This document shows, one piece after another, positions 16,289 through 24,496 of a stretch of DNA of 64,000 nt. Positions within the stretch are counted from its first letter, which is position 1; each line of letters starts with the position of its first letter. This DNA comes from Thermoplasmatales archaeon (lineage in GTDB: Archaea; Thermoplasmatota; Thermoplasmata; Thermoplasmatales; Thermoplasmataceae). The stretch covers positions 1 to 64,000 of the forward strand of contig JACWAH010000020.1 of the NCBI GenBank assembly GCA_014874365.1, in the 5' to 3' direction. The notes under the pieces are model-generated. The model made no database searches. It was not told where the DNA came from and worked only from the letters and a program-made list of their open reading frames with translations. The position numbers were made by a program, and so were the translations under genes.

Positions 16289-16452
16289 AATATGCTATAA
16301 CCTGAGAACATAAAGTTTTTCACTTCCTGAGCTTGGATGCAATACAGAAATTGTTTTCCGGCCTTATCTGTGCCCCGTTAGAACAGGTGTAAGCATAACA
16401 AGAACGTGAAGCCATGAATCTGTAAATTTAACAAAGTACTGGTAAAAACAGT

Positions 16453-16849
16453 TTGAAAGCCTTCCTTGAACCCCATCGCATATCAAGAGAGGATTGATTG
16501 ATCCCTGTATATGAAGAATACGGGAAACCGTGCACTATGGCATGCCTGTATTATTCATCAAGCGCTCCAAGGGACGATTAATTGGGCGTGAGGCCTTATT
16601 CATCCGATCCTGGAGCTTCATGATCGCCCCCTCGGGAGATTGCTGCTGACATCTCCGATTTCGGAGCAGGACCTGATTCCAAGGATAACATCAGGCAACT
16701 CGTGGAGAAAGCGCTCACGTATAGCAAGGATGATCCCCCCTGACATCCTGGAAAAATTAAAATGCAAGATATTCAACAGCGGGATCGTAATACAGGATCC
16801 CAAAAAAAAAGATAAGAGTAAGCAGCGCGTCCTTGGGCTTACCCTATAG
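16453..16849 (+). pseudogene. Decayed unidentified protein-coding gene
   Basis: The 550-base gap between the SCP2 and disulfide oxidoreductase genes has one coherent plus-strand frame from about 16453. It is interrupted by TGA (16495), TAA (16579) and TGA (16621), then reads EIAADISDFGAGPDSK and IRQLVEKALTYSKDDPP to a C6 run at 16735-16740. There the frame closes, but removal of one C continues it as DILEKLKCKIFNSGIVIQDP to a TAG at 16847. The codon pattern looks protein-coding on both sides of the shift. I do not recognise the family. It overlaps the end of the convergent gene by 11 bases. Confidence 0.35.
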
Positions 16850-17492
16850 TATCCAGGATGAACTCCGCAAAATCAGCGTCAGGACGGGCGCCTATAAACG
16901 AGGCATCTCCGTTAACGACAATGTGTGGTACGGAAGAAACGCCAGCTTCCTGGGCTTCTTTGGGGAACTCCGTAGCCTCAATCATCTCACCGGTGATGTT
17001 GGAATTCAGCATTGCAAACTTGTGGGCAGTGCCAACTGCTCTCGGGCAATAAGGGCAGGTGGGAGTAACGTACACCTTGATGTCTACCGGCTTGTTAATA
17101 GACTGGATTTTCTCCTTCACTCCTTCCGGAATCTGGATAATGCCGCTTGAAACAGCCTTAATGTCTTCAAAGAGTGATGAGAACTCATAGCCCGACGGTA
17201 TCCCTGAATATCTTACCCTGTTTCCCAGCTCTTTTCCATCAGACACTATCAGTGTCGGAAACCGGACAATGTCTGCCGATTCGCTCTCCTTCTCCTGGGG
17301 ATTCCTGGTAATTATACTGAGCTTGATCCTGCTGTCGAGGGCACTTAGTTCTTTCGCTATTTCAACCGTGGGACCGCAAAACTGGCACTTCTCATCGTCA
17401 TCGACATAAACTTTCAGCTCCACTTGATCCTTAAGATGCTCCTCAAATTCTTTCAGTATTATCTTCCTGTTCTCATCGCTGATCAGACTCAT
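16839..17492 (-). CDS. Archaeal protein disulfide oxidoreductase (PDO), double glutaredoxin fold
   Basis: A 217-residue protein of two tandem thioredoxin-fold units. Both redox centres are present, CQFC near residues 36-39 and CPYC near 147-150, and each unit has its cis-Pro strand (FPTLIV and VPHIVV). PDOs of hyperthermophilic and thermophilic archaea make, reduce and isomerise intracellular disulfides, usually with a thioredoxin reductase partner. CTATAAAAATGG (reverse strand of 17511-17522) is centred 25 bases before the ATG, indicating a leaderless transcript. The stop region overlaps the decayed gene on the other strand. Confidence 0.9.
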   Translation of the reverse strand: MSLISDENRKIILKEFEEHLKDQVELKVYVDDDEKCQFCGPTVEIAKELSALDSRIKLSIITRNPQEKESESADIVRFPTLIVSDGKELGNRVRYSGIPSGYEFSSLFEDIKAVSSGIIQIPEGVKEKIQSINKPVDIKVYVTPTCPYCPRAVGTAHKFAMLNSNITGEMIEATEFPKEAQEAGVSSVPHIVVNGDASFIGARPDADFAEFILDTIG

Positions 17493-17627
17493 AAACTGAA
17501 TATTGCCGAACCATTTTTATAGTTAACGGTACGACCCGACTTACGGCAGGAAGCACTGACCTAAAAACGAGAGATATCCACTTCATTTGTATAAATTTGA
17601 GAAAATCCCTTATCAAGCGTTAAGTAA

Positions 17628-18926
17628 ATGAATTATATCTACTATAAATTGCCATCAATGGAAGAATTTCCCACACTGGGCGATATAGAAAAAGCTGCCC
17701 AGTTTCTCAGGGGAAAGATAAACAGGACCATACTGGACTATTCTGCCACCCTGAGTGAACAGTTCGGCTGCAATGTATACATGAAGCTTGAAAATCTTCA
17801 GAAGACAGGGTCTTTTAAGTCACGAGGAGCACTCTTCAAGATGAACTCCCTGACGGTTGAAGAGAGGAAAAGGGGGGTCATTGCTGTGAGCGCAGGCAAC
17901 CATGCGCAGGGAGTGGCATACGCAGGCACATTAATGAACATCAGCACTAAAATAATAATGCCTGAAAACACCACGCCGGCCAAGATCAACGCAGTGATAA
18001 GATACGGTGCTGTGGTTGAGCTGAAGGGAAAGGACTACAGTGAAGCCCGGGAATACGCGATCGATATCGGAAAGAAGGAAAACCGTGTCTTCATTGAAGG
18101 GTTCAACGACAGGTGGATCATTGCAGGACAGGGAACCATTGGACTCGAGATTATGAACGACCTGCCTGAAACGGACGTAATTGTAGTCCCGGTAGGCGGA
18201 GGCGGCCTGATCTCAGGAATTGCCATGGCTGCAAAGGAAACGAAGAAGAGCGTCAAGGTTTTTGGTGTCCAGTCTGAAATGATAGACTCGATGAAGGAGT
18301 CCATAAACCAGGGAAAAATAGTTTCAAGAGTGAAAGGAGAGACCATCGCGGATGGAATCGCGATTAAGTTACCAGGCCAGATAACTTTCGAGCTGACTAA
18401 AAAATACGTGGATCAAGTTGTGTCAGTATCGGATGAATCGATGGCATATGCCCTTTTCCGCCTGCTTGAGAGGAATAAGCTGCTTGTCGAGCCATCCGGC
18501 GCTTCCACCCTTGCTGCGTTAATTGAGCATAAAATCGAAGTGAAAGGGAAGAATGTGGTACTGGTGCTATCAGGCGGGAACGCGAACCTACTCCTGCTTT
18601 CAAAAATAATATACAAATCAATGGAAAGGGAATATCAACTGGTTCGGATCGAGTTCAACATACCCGATAAACCCGGCACCCTTTATCGCATTGCACAGGC
18701 AATTTCTGAATCCGGCGGAAACATATACCATGCGGAGGTCGACAACCTGCATGAAGAGACCCCGGTTGGCTACCAGACCGTGATATTCACCGTAAACGTC
18801 AGGGGGAGGGAACATGCTGAGAGACTGTACAAGAAGGTGGCTGAAACCGGTTACCGCTTTACCGTTAAAGAAGATTCCACAAGCATAGGCGAAGCTTTTA
18901 GAGGAGACAGCGAAAAGACAAAATGA
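17628..18926 (+). CDS. ilvA: Threonine ammonia-lyase (threonine dehydratase) with ACT domain
   Basis: A 432-residue fold-type II PLP enzyme converting threonine to 2-oxobutyrate and ammonia. PLP Lys lies in KTGSFKSRGA near residue 63, SAGNHAQGVA near 88 is the substrate loop, and VGGGGLISG near 189 binds the phosphate. Residues from about 335 form a C-terminal ACT domain (RIEFNIPDKPGTLYRIAQAISESGGNI), typical of the regulated archaeal form. With KorAB downstream, 2-oxobutyrate could be oxidised or used for isoleucine. The start is an ATG at 17628 behind a TATA-like GTATAAATTT (17589-17598); an ATG at 17658 (MEEFPTL) is possible, since the first ten codons themselves are TATA-like. Confidence 0.92.
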   Translation: MNYIYYKLPSMEEFPTLGDIEKAAQFLRGKINRTILDYSATLSEQFGCNVYMKLENLQKTGSFKSRGALFKMNSLTVEERKRGVIAVSAGNHAQGVAYAGTLMNISTKIIMPENTTPAKINAVIRYGAVVELKGKDYSEAREYAIDIGKKENRVFIEGFNDRWIIAGQGTIGLEIMNDLPETDVIVVPVGGGGLISGIAMAAKETKKSVKVFGVQSEMIDSMKESINQGKIVSRVKGETIADGIAIKLPGQITFELTKKYVDQVVSVSDESMAYALFRLLERNKLLVEPSGASTLAALIEHKIEVKGKNVVLVLSGGNANLLLLSKIIYKSMEREYQLVRIEFNIPDKPGTLYRIAQAISESGGNIYHAEVDNLHEETPVGYQTVIFTVNVRGREHAERLYKKVAETGYRFTVKEDSTSIGEAFRGDSEKTK

Positions 18927-18994
18927 TCTTATATAGACTCAAAGAATAGTGGACTCGAAAACAGGTTCAGGCAACTGGACTGCTGGTAGATCGG

Positions 18995-20053
18995 ATGGAA
19001 TTTGAAAAATACAAAGTTATGCAGTTTCCCAGAGACGTCATCGTAGGGCATTCTGTCATGCACACTATCCCATCCCTGATCCCGCTGTACTCCAGAAGTG
19101 ATGAGATCGTCATAATCACTGGAAATACCACATACGAAATTGTTGGAAGAGAAATAGAAGGAATGCTCAAAGATGCAAATTATAGCCCTCACGTCATAAA
19201 GACCGGTGACGCTACCTATGACAACCTCATGAAGTGTGAAGAGGAAGCAAGGGGCGTGAAACCCGGCATAATGATAGGTATTGGCGGCGGGTCGAAGATC
19301 GACCTGACAAAAAAGGCTGCATTTGATCTTTCCGTTCCCTTCATAAGCGTTCCCACTTCACCAAGCCACGATGGCATCGCATCTCCCCGCGCATCTATCA
19401 AGAAAGGCCCGGTGATTCTCTCAGAGAATGCAAGGATGCCGATCGCGATTGTAGCGGACACATCAATCCTGATAAAAGCTCCTTACAGATATCTGGCTGC
19501 AGGTGCTGCAGATGTTATTTCCAATGTCACAGCAGTACTTGACTGGAAGCTTGCGAACAGGATAAAAGGGGAAGAAGTAAGCAGCAGTGCTGCGACCCTT
19601 GCCGAATATGCCGCTTCCGAACTTATTGAAAAAGCTCACCTCATCCTGCCAGGAGTGGAGGAATCTGTCTGGCTGGTGACAAAGCAGATACTGGCATCCG
19701 GCACTGCTATGGCAATAGCATCATCATCGAGACCTGCAAGCGGAAGCGAGCATCTCTTCACCCATGCAATTGAAATGACCGGAAAAGGGAAAGCAATACA
19801 TGGTGAACTGTGTGCGATGGGCACCGTGGCGTCCATGTTCCTGCATGGTGGAGACTGGAAAAAACTGGTCTCCGTATTCAAGACGCTCAACATTTCGCTG
19901 AAATCCAGCGATTATGGACTTACAGATGAAGAAGTAATCGATGCTCTATCGACTGCTCACAAAATCAGGCCCGAACGGTACACTATCCTTGGTGAATCGG
20001 ACCTCAGTCACAATGCAGCGCAAAGAGCACTCGAAATCACGACAATAATCTAG
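18995..20053 (+). CDS. egsA: Glycerol-1-phosphate dehydrogenase [NAD(P)+]
   Basis: A 352-residue enzyme of the iron/zinc-containing dehydrogenase superfamily that makes sn-glycerol-1-phosphate from dihydroxyacetone phosphate, the backbone of archaeal ether lipids. GIGGGSKIDLTKKAA near residue 92 is the NAD-binding loop, and SPSHDGIASPRASI near 120 is a family block. The metal ligands are an Asp near 150, His in SEHLFTHAIEM near 252 and His in HGELCAMG near 269. CTTATATA at 18928-18935 predicts a leader of about 36 bases, unlike most neighbours. The UPF0179 and YchF-like genes follow closely and are probably co-transcribed. Confidence 0.95.
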   Translation: MEFEKYKVMQFPRDVIVGHSVMHTIPSLIPLYSRSDEIVIITGNTTYEIVGREIEGMLKDANYSPHVIKTGDATYDNLMKCEEEARGVKPGIMIGIGGGSKIDLTKKAAFDLSVPFISVPTSPSHDGIASPRASIKKGPVILSENARMPIAIVADTSILIKAPYRYLAAGAADVISNVTAVLDWKLANRIKGEEVSSSAATLAEYAASELIEKAHLILPGVEESVWLVTKQILASGTAMAIASSSRPASGSEHLFTHAIEMTGKGKAIHGELCAMGTVASMFLHGGDWKKLVSVFKTLNISLKSSDYGLTDEEVIDALSTAHKIRPERYTILGESDLSHNAAQRALEITTII

Positions 20054-20072
20054 TTCAAAGAGGTAAATAGAA

Positions 20073-20510
20073 ATGGCAAGAGTTTCGTTCATAGGAACAC
20101 AGATAGCTAAGGAGGGGTTGGAGTTCACATTTGCTGGCCCCTTACAGGAATGCTCAAGCTGCAAGGTCAAGAACGTATGCTTCAGCCTCGAACAGGGAAG
20201 GGATTACAGGATCACAAAGGTCCGCGAAAAGACGAATCCCTGTGGCATATTTCTAGGAGATAGGGCAACGGCAGTTGAAGTTGAGGAGCTGGACGGGTTT
20301 CTCAACGTAAAGTATGATCTATCAATACAGGAGGGTTCCACCATAAACACGATCTCCATGAAATGCGACAATCACGCATGCAGGAACATTGAAACCTGCA
20401 ACCTGATCTTCATGAAGGAAGGAGTGAAGGCAAAGATTGAGTCTGCCGGAGACAAGATCGACTGCCCCAAAAGGTACGATATGAGACGGATCAAAGTAAA
20501 ATTCAGGTAA
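20073..20510 (+). CDS. UPF0179 family cysteine-rich protein
   Basis: A 145-residue archaeal protein of unknown function. It has nine cysteines in clusters: CSSCKVKNVC near residues 28-37, a Cys near 56, CDNHACRNIETC near 96-109, and CPKRYDM near the C-terminus. The pattern suggests binding of zinc or an iron-sulfur cluster, but no ligand is established. An AGAGGT ribosome-binding sequence precedes the ATG, consistent with an internal operon gene after egsA. Found widely in euryarchaea; I infer a conserved housekeeping role from that distribution. Confidence 0.85.
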   Translation: MARVSFIGTQIAKEGLEFTFAGPLQECSSCKVKNVCFSLEQGRDYRITKVREKTNPCGIFLGDRATAVEVEELDGFLNVKYDLSIQEGSTINTISMKCDNHACRNIETCNLIFMKEGVKAKIESAGDKIDCPKRYDMRRIKVKFR

Positions 20511-20529
20511 CCTGCGGGACCGGATAGAA

Positions 20530-21714
20530 TTGAGCAGCTTCAAGGTTGGACTCATCGGAAAGCCCAATGTGGGGAAGAGTACCGTTTTCTCAGCCCTGAC
20601 AAAACATAATTCCGAGATAGCCAACTATCCTTTTACAACTATTAAGCCAAATCTGGGAACTGCATTTATAAGACACAGGTGTCCTCACGAAGAGAAAGGC
20701 AGGCAATGCGATCCAGCAGAAGGGTCGTGTGTAAATGGAACCAGATACATCCCGGTACAGCTTGTGGACGTACCAGGCCTAATTGAGGGCGCATCCGAAG
20801 GAAAGGGTATGGGAAATCAGTTCCTGGAAAGTATAAGGGATTCTGACGCCCTGATCCATCTCTTCGACGCTTCCGGGAAAACAGATCTGGGCGGCAGTCC
20901 GGTTATTGAAAGTTCGCTTGACATAGATCAGGAAATTGCAATGATAAGAGAAGAGATGAAGAAATGGGTATCCTCCTTCATTTCAAGAGACTGGGAGCGA
21001 TTCGCGAAGAAGGCGGACAGCAGCGGAGATAGAGTCAGCAGGTCTCTTTTGTCTAAACTGTCACAGCTGAGGTTGAGTGAAACACAGGTTGCAGAACTGC
21101 TTACTTCTGGTGTTTTCCCCTCACAGCTGTCCATCTGGCAGCAATCAGACTTCGACGACCTGGCCCTGAAGATTATCGAAAAAACCAAACCCGGAATACT
21201 TTTGGGAAACAAGATCGATCTGATTGAAGATACAAGAGCAGAGGAGATATGCAGCAGGAAACAGGGAATCTACCTTACAAGCGGTGAGACCGAACTCATA
21301 CTTATGAAGGCAAGGGAGTCCGGGATACTTATGAATGAGGATATTCCTTTTGTAATTTCAGGAAGCGCAACAGCCGATCAGCGTTCCGCTCTTTTGAAAC
21401 TTGAGAATACAATTTCAAGGAAGCTCTACACTGGATTAAGGAGCGCCCTGGAAATAACCGTATACGACAAGCTTCAACGTATAGTGGTTTTTCCTGTGTA
21501 CGACGAATCGCTGTGGGAGGACAGGCAGGGAAGGCTGCTGCCCGATGCATTTCTTGTTAAGAATGGTGAAACTGCCCTGGATCTTGCATTCAGGGTCCAC
21601 TCTGAAATCGGGGAGGGTTTCATCAAAGCAATAGACTGCAGGACAAGAAGAACCCTTGGAAAGGATCATGTCCTTGCTGATGGCGACGTGATCAAGATAG
21701 TGTCCAAGCAATGA
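20530..21714 (+). CDS. Archaeal Obg/YchF-like GTP-binding protein with TGS domain
   Basis: A 394-residue P-loop GTPase of the TRAFAC Obg-HflX group. G1 is GKPNVGKST near residue 11, G3 is DVPGLIEGA near 82, G4 is NKID near 236, and a TGS domain closes the protein (DAFLVKNGETALDLAFRVHSEIGEGFIKA). A Cys-containing insert RHRCPHEEKGRQCDP near residue 50, within switch I, is typical of the archaeal branch. It probably binds ribosome or RNA. The start is TTG, fixed by the conserved first strand KVGLIGKPN. It ends the egsA-UPF0179 group. Confidence 0.88.
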   Translation: MSSFKVGLIGKPNVGKSTVFSALTKHNSEIANYPFTTIKPNLGTAFIRHRCPHEEKGRQCDPAEGSCVNGTRYIPVQLVDVPGLIEGASEGKGMGNQFLESIRDSDALIHLFDASGKTDLGGSPVIESSLDIDQEIAMIREEMKKWVSSFISRDWERFAKKADSSGDRVSRSLLSKLSQLRLSETQVAELLTSGVFPSQLSIWQQSDFDDLALKIIEKTKPGILLGNKIDLIEDTRAEEICSRKQGIYLTSGETELILMKARESGILMNEDIPFVISGSATADQRSALLKLENTISRKLYTGLRSALEITVYDKLQRIVVFPVYDESLWEDRQGRLLPDAFLVKNGETALDLAFRVHSEIGEGFIKAIDCRTRRTLGKDHVLADGDVIKIVSKQ

Positions 21715-21759
21715 ACACTCATCAGGAATCGTTATAACCCACTTTGTGGTACTATCGCC

Positions 21760-21945
21760 ATGCATTTAATCTGCCCGCAGTGTAAAACAGACGGCATAAC
21801 CGGTGGATGGTCATTCATAACTGGTCAGTATAGATGCGCCAACTGCGGTTACGTAGGATCGTTTGTAATAGAAATGGATGACGAGAACTATCACAAGTTT
21901 CAGGAGGACCAGGATGACCAGAAGGTGGAAGGAAAAGGGGACTAG
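21760..21945 (+). CDS. Small zinc-ribbon protein
   Basis: A 61-residue protein with two Cys-x2-Cys knuckles, CPQC at residues 5-8 and CANC at 27-30, forming a one-domain zinc ribbon, followed by an acidic tail. Similar proteins are small nucleic-acid or protein-binding factors in archaea; a specific role cannot be given. GTTATAACC around 21731-21739 is centred 25-26 bases before the ATG, so the mRNA is probably leaderless. The stop overlaps the convergent SDR gene by four bases. Confidence 0.8.
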   Translation: MHLICPQCKTDGITGGWSFITGQYRCANCGYVGSFVIEMDDENYHKFQEDQDDQKVEGKGD

Positions 21946-22676
21946 AGGCTTATTCCCCCGTCTACAACCATCGTATGACCGGTAATGAAGCTGCTCTCCG
22001 GAGAGAGAAGGAAACACACTGCAAAAGCAACTTCCTCTGCTTTTCCCCATCTCTTCAGGGGCGTCCTCTTCTCGACAAAGGACTTGAACTTCTCATCCTT
22101 CCGATCCTCAGCATTCATTTCTGTTGCAATGAAACCCGGTGCAACACAATTTACCCTTATGCCAGGAGCGAATTCTTTTACCATGCTTCTTGTTAGGTGA
22201 ATCAGGGCTGCCTTGGTTGCCTGATACGCATACCCCCATGGATCGCTCTTCAATCCATACACGGAAGCAATGTTTACGATGGAACCTCCGTCACTGACCA
22301 CTGATTTCAAATCCCTTACCAGCCTGAACGGTGTGCTGAGATTGACTTCAATTACTTCATCCCACGATTCATCAGTTGTTTCCTGCAAACTCTCGCCTTT
22401 ATAGATGCCTGCATTGTTTACCAGGCCTGCAAATTGAATCCCTCTAGAGATTATGTCATCAACAAATTCCCGGTAACTCTTTCTATCCTGTGCAGCCATA
22501 TGGAAGGTTTCACAGCTGACGCCCAACTTCTTGATCTCAGCTGAAGTAGATTCAGCCACAGATTTTCCTGTGTTGTAAGTTATAGCGAGGTCATACCCGC
22601 GTCTTGCACATTCGAGAGAGATAGCCTTCCCAATGCCTCTCCCTCCACCGGTAACGAGAATCCACCCTTTTCCCAT
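21942..22676 (-). CDS. Short-chain dehydrogenase/reductase, FabG-like
   Basis: A 244-residue classical SDR. The NAD(P)-binding loop TGGGRGIGKA is near residue 10, NNAGIYKG near 87, the catalytic Ser in NIASVYG near 137, and Tyr-x3-Lys in YAYQATKAAL near 150. RVNCVAPGFIATEMN near 177 is the FabG-type segment, and the protein ends in GHTMVVDGG. It is probably NADP-dependent because Arg lies in the first loop. The substrate is unknown; a 3-oxoacyl thioester is suggested by the adjacent acyl-CoA ligase. A palindrome lies between its TATA box and start codon. Confidence 0.88.
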   Translation of the reverse strand: MGKGWILVTGGGRGIGKAISLECARRGYDLAITYNTGKSVAESTSAEIKKLGVSCETFHMAAQDRKSYREFVDDIISRGIQFAGLVNNAGIYKGESLQETTDESWDEVIEVNLSTPFRLVRDLKSVVSDGGSIVNIASVYGLKSDPWGYAYQATKAALIHLTRSMVKEFAPGIRVNCVAPGFIATEMNAEDRKDEKFKSFVEKRTPLKRWGKAEEVAFAVCFLLSPESSFITGHTMVVDGGISL

Positions 22677-22680
22677 GCGG

Positions 22681-22697
22681 GCAGATGCTTTATCTGC
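22681..22697. promoter_or_regulatory. Palindrome over the SDR transcription start region
   Basis: GCAGAT and ATCTGC are inverted arms around a five-base centre, lying between the TATA-like GTTATATG (reverse strand of 22697-22704) and the SDR ATG at 22676. The position suits a repressor operator, but the arms are only six bases. Confidence 0.3.
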
Positions 22698-22829
22698 ATA
22701 TAACCCTGAAAGTGTATTTTTGAACTACAAACTTAACAAAAGCCAAACGCGATTTAGTCTGGACTTTTTTGGGGTCAATGCTGAAGAATTCATAGAAAGA
22801 CTAATATAATTTCTATCCCCTTCTCTTTC

Positions 22830-24431
22830 ATGGATTCTTATAAATATGAACTGACTTTGGACAAGATCCTTTCCACCTCAGTAGTGAACAACCCGGACCA
22901 AGTTATATCATACAAGGGCGAAAAGACTGTAACTTTTTCGGAATTCAAGCAGAAAGTCTACGCGTTTGCCAGAAGCCTGGTTGCGGCAGGCCTTAAGAAA
23001 GGGGAAAAAGTCGCAGTCCTGGACTGGGATAGCCTGACGTACCTGATTGCATACTATGCGGTTCCAATGGCTGGGGGCGTAATTCACACCGTTAACATAC
23101 GGTACGCGCCGGAGTTGATTTTTTACACGATGAGGCACGCCGATGACCGGTTCGTAATAATCAGGGACGAGTTCGTGCCCATGGTGAGCGACAAGACCGC
23201 ACTTTTCGATTTTGTTACCACCTGGATTGTAACCAGCGACCATGACAAACCTTCCGCCATGATTGAGGGAGCCATGCTAGCTGAAGAAATGATAAAAAAT
23301 CCAAAAGAAGCAGAGCTTCCGGAGATCAAGGAAGACGACGTGGCAACAACCTTCTACACCTCTGGCACGACTGGACTGCCAAAGGGGGTCCAGTTTACTC
23401 ACAGACAGATAATGCTGCACACGCTCGTGCTGTCAACAGTTCTGGCCGACGAGCCATCAAATGTGAAATCTACCGACGTCTTGATGCCTCTTGTTCCTAT
23501 GTTTCACGTACACTCATGGGGAGTGCCGTACCTTGCCCTCTTCAGGGGGATAAAGTACGTACTGCCGGGGAGATATGACTTCAACGAGATCCCAAAAATA
23601 ATGAGGAAAGAAAAGGTGACAGTCTCTCTCATGGTTCCATCAATACTATACTTGATCTTGGCAAATCCTGAAGGACCCGGCACACTGAAAGACCTGGGGG
23701 TCAGGATAACCATTGGAGGGGGTGCAATTCCCGAGGGACTGGCAAACAGGGCAAAGCAAGCTGGCCTGAGCCTGATCTCTGGTTACGGTATGTCAGAGAC
23801 GGCACCGGTCATAACATACGGTAATGTGACAAACTCTGCAATGAAACTGGACAGCGCACAGCGTGAGCGGCTAACCACGTTTTCCTCTGTGCCAGTTCCC
23901 CTGGTGGAACTGAGGGTTGTGGACGATCATGGAATGGATGTGCCTAAAGATTCGAAGACCATAGGTGAGATTCAGGTCAGGGCTCCCTGGCTTACGAGCC
24001 AGTACGTCAACGACGAAGAGGGAACCAGGAGACTCTGGGACGGAGGATGGATGCATACCGGAGATCTGGCAGTTTTGAATTCGATAGGGTATGTTTCACT
24101 GGTAGACAGGGAGAAGGACGCCGTAAAATCGGGGGGAGAATTCATCCCTACAATCATACTCGAGGACGCAATCAGTACCTTCCCTGGAGTTGGCGAGGTT
24201 GCAGTGGTTGGCAAAAAAGACGAGAAATGGGGAGAGAGGCCGGTGGCATTCATCTCGGGGTTGAAGGAAATTGATGAAGAAAAGATGAAAGCCCATCTGA
24301 TGGAATACGTGAACGCAGGAAGGATTGCTAAATTCTGGATTCCCGAAGAATACCGGTTTATAGAGACCTTCGAGAAGACCAGTACCGGGAAGATAGACAA
24401 GAAACCATTGCGGGAAATAATAGAGGGTTAA
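22830..24431 (+). CDS. AMP-forming acyl-CoA ligase (fatty acid CoA ligase family)
   Basis: A 533-residue member of the ANL superfamily that activates a carboxylic acid with ATP and CoA. The P-loop is YTSGTTGLPKGVQFTH near residue 178, GYGMSETAPV near 317, the hinge region contains GGWMHTGDLAVL near 414, and the C-terminal catalytic Lys lies in STGKIDKKPLREI near 522. HVHSWGVPY near 223 is common in medium/long-chain acyl-CoA ligases. It would feed the HAD/ECH-ETF beta-oxidation route seen at 5820-16288. TAATATAAT at 22802-22810 is centred 24 bases before the ATG, indicating a leaderless transcript. Chain-length preference cannot be read from the sequence. Confidence 0.9.
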   Translation: MDSYKYELTLDKILSTSVVNNPDQVISYKGEKTVTFSEFKQKVYAFARSLVAAGLKKGEKVAVLDWDSLTYLIAYYAVPMAGGVIHTVNIRYAPELIFYTMRHADDRFVIIRDEFVPMVSDKTALFDFVTTWIVTSDHDKPSAMIEGAMLAEEMIKNPKEAELPEIKEDDVATTFYTSGTTGLPKGVQFTHRQIMLHTLVLSTVLADEPSNVKSTDVLMPLVPMFHVHSWGVPYLALFRGIKYVLPGRYDFNEIPKIMRKEKVTVSLMVPSILYLILANPEGPGTLKDLGVRITIGGGAIPEGLANRAKQAGLSLISGYGMSETAPVITYGNVTNSAMKLDSAQRERLTTFSSVPVPLVELRVVDDHGMDVPKDSKTIGEIQVRAPWLTSQYVNDEEGTRRLWDGGWMHTGDLAVLNSIGYVSLVDREKDAVKSGGEFIPTIILEDAISTFPGVGEVAVVGKKDEKWGERPVAFISGLKEIDEEKMKAHLMEYVNAGRIAKFWIPEEYRFIETFEKTSTGKIDKKPLREIIEG

Positions 24432-24496
24432 AATCTCATAACAGGCAATAAATCTCCGGTTCTTTAAACTATGAAGAATAAGTAAAATGGCGGGAG

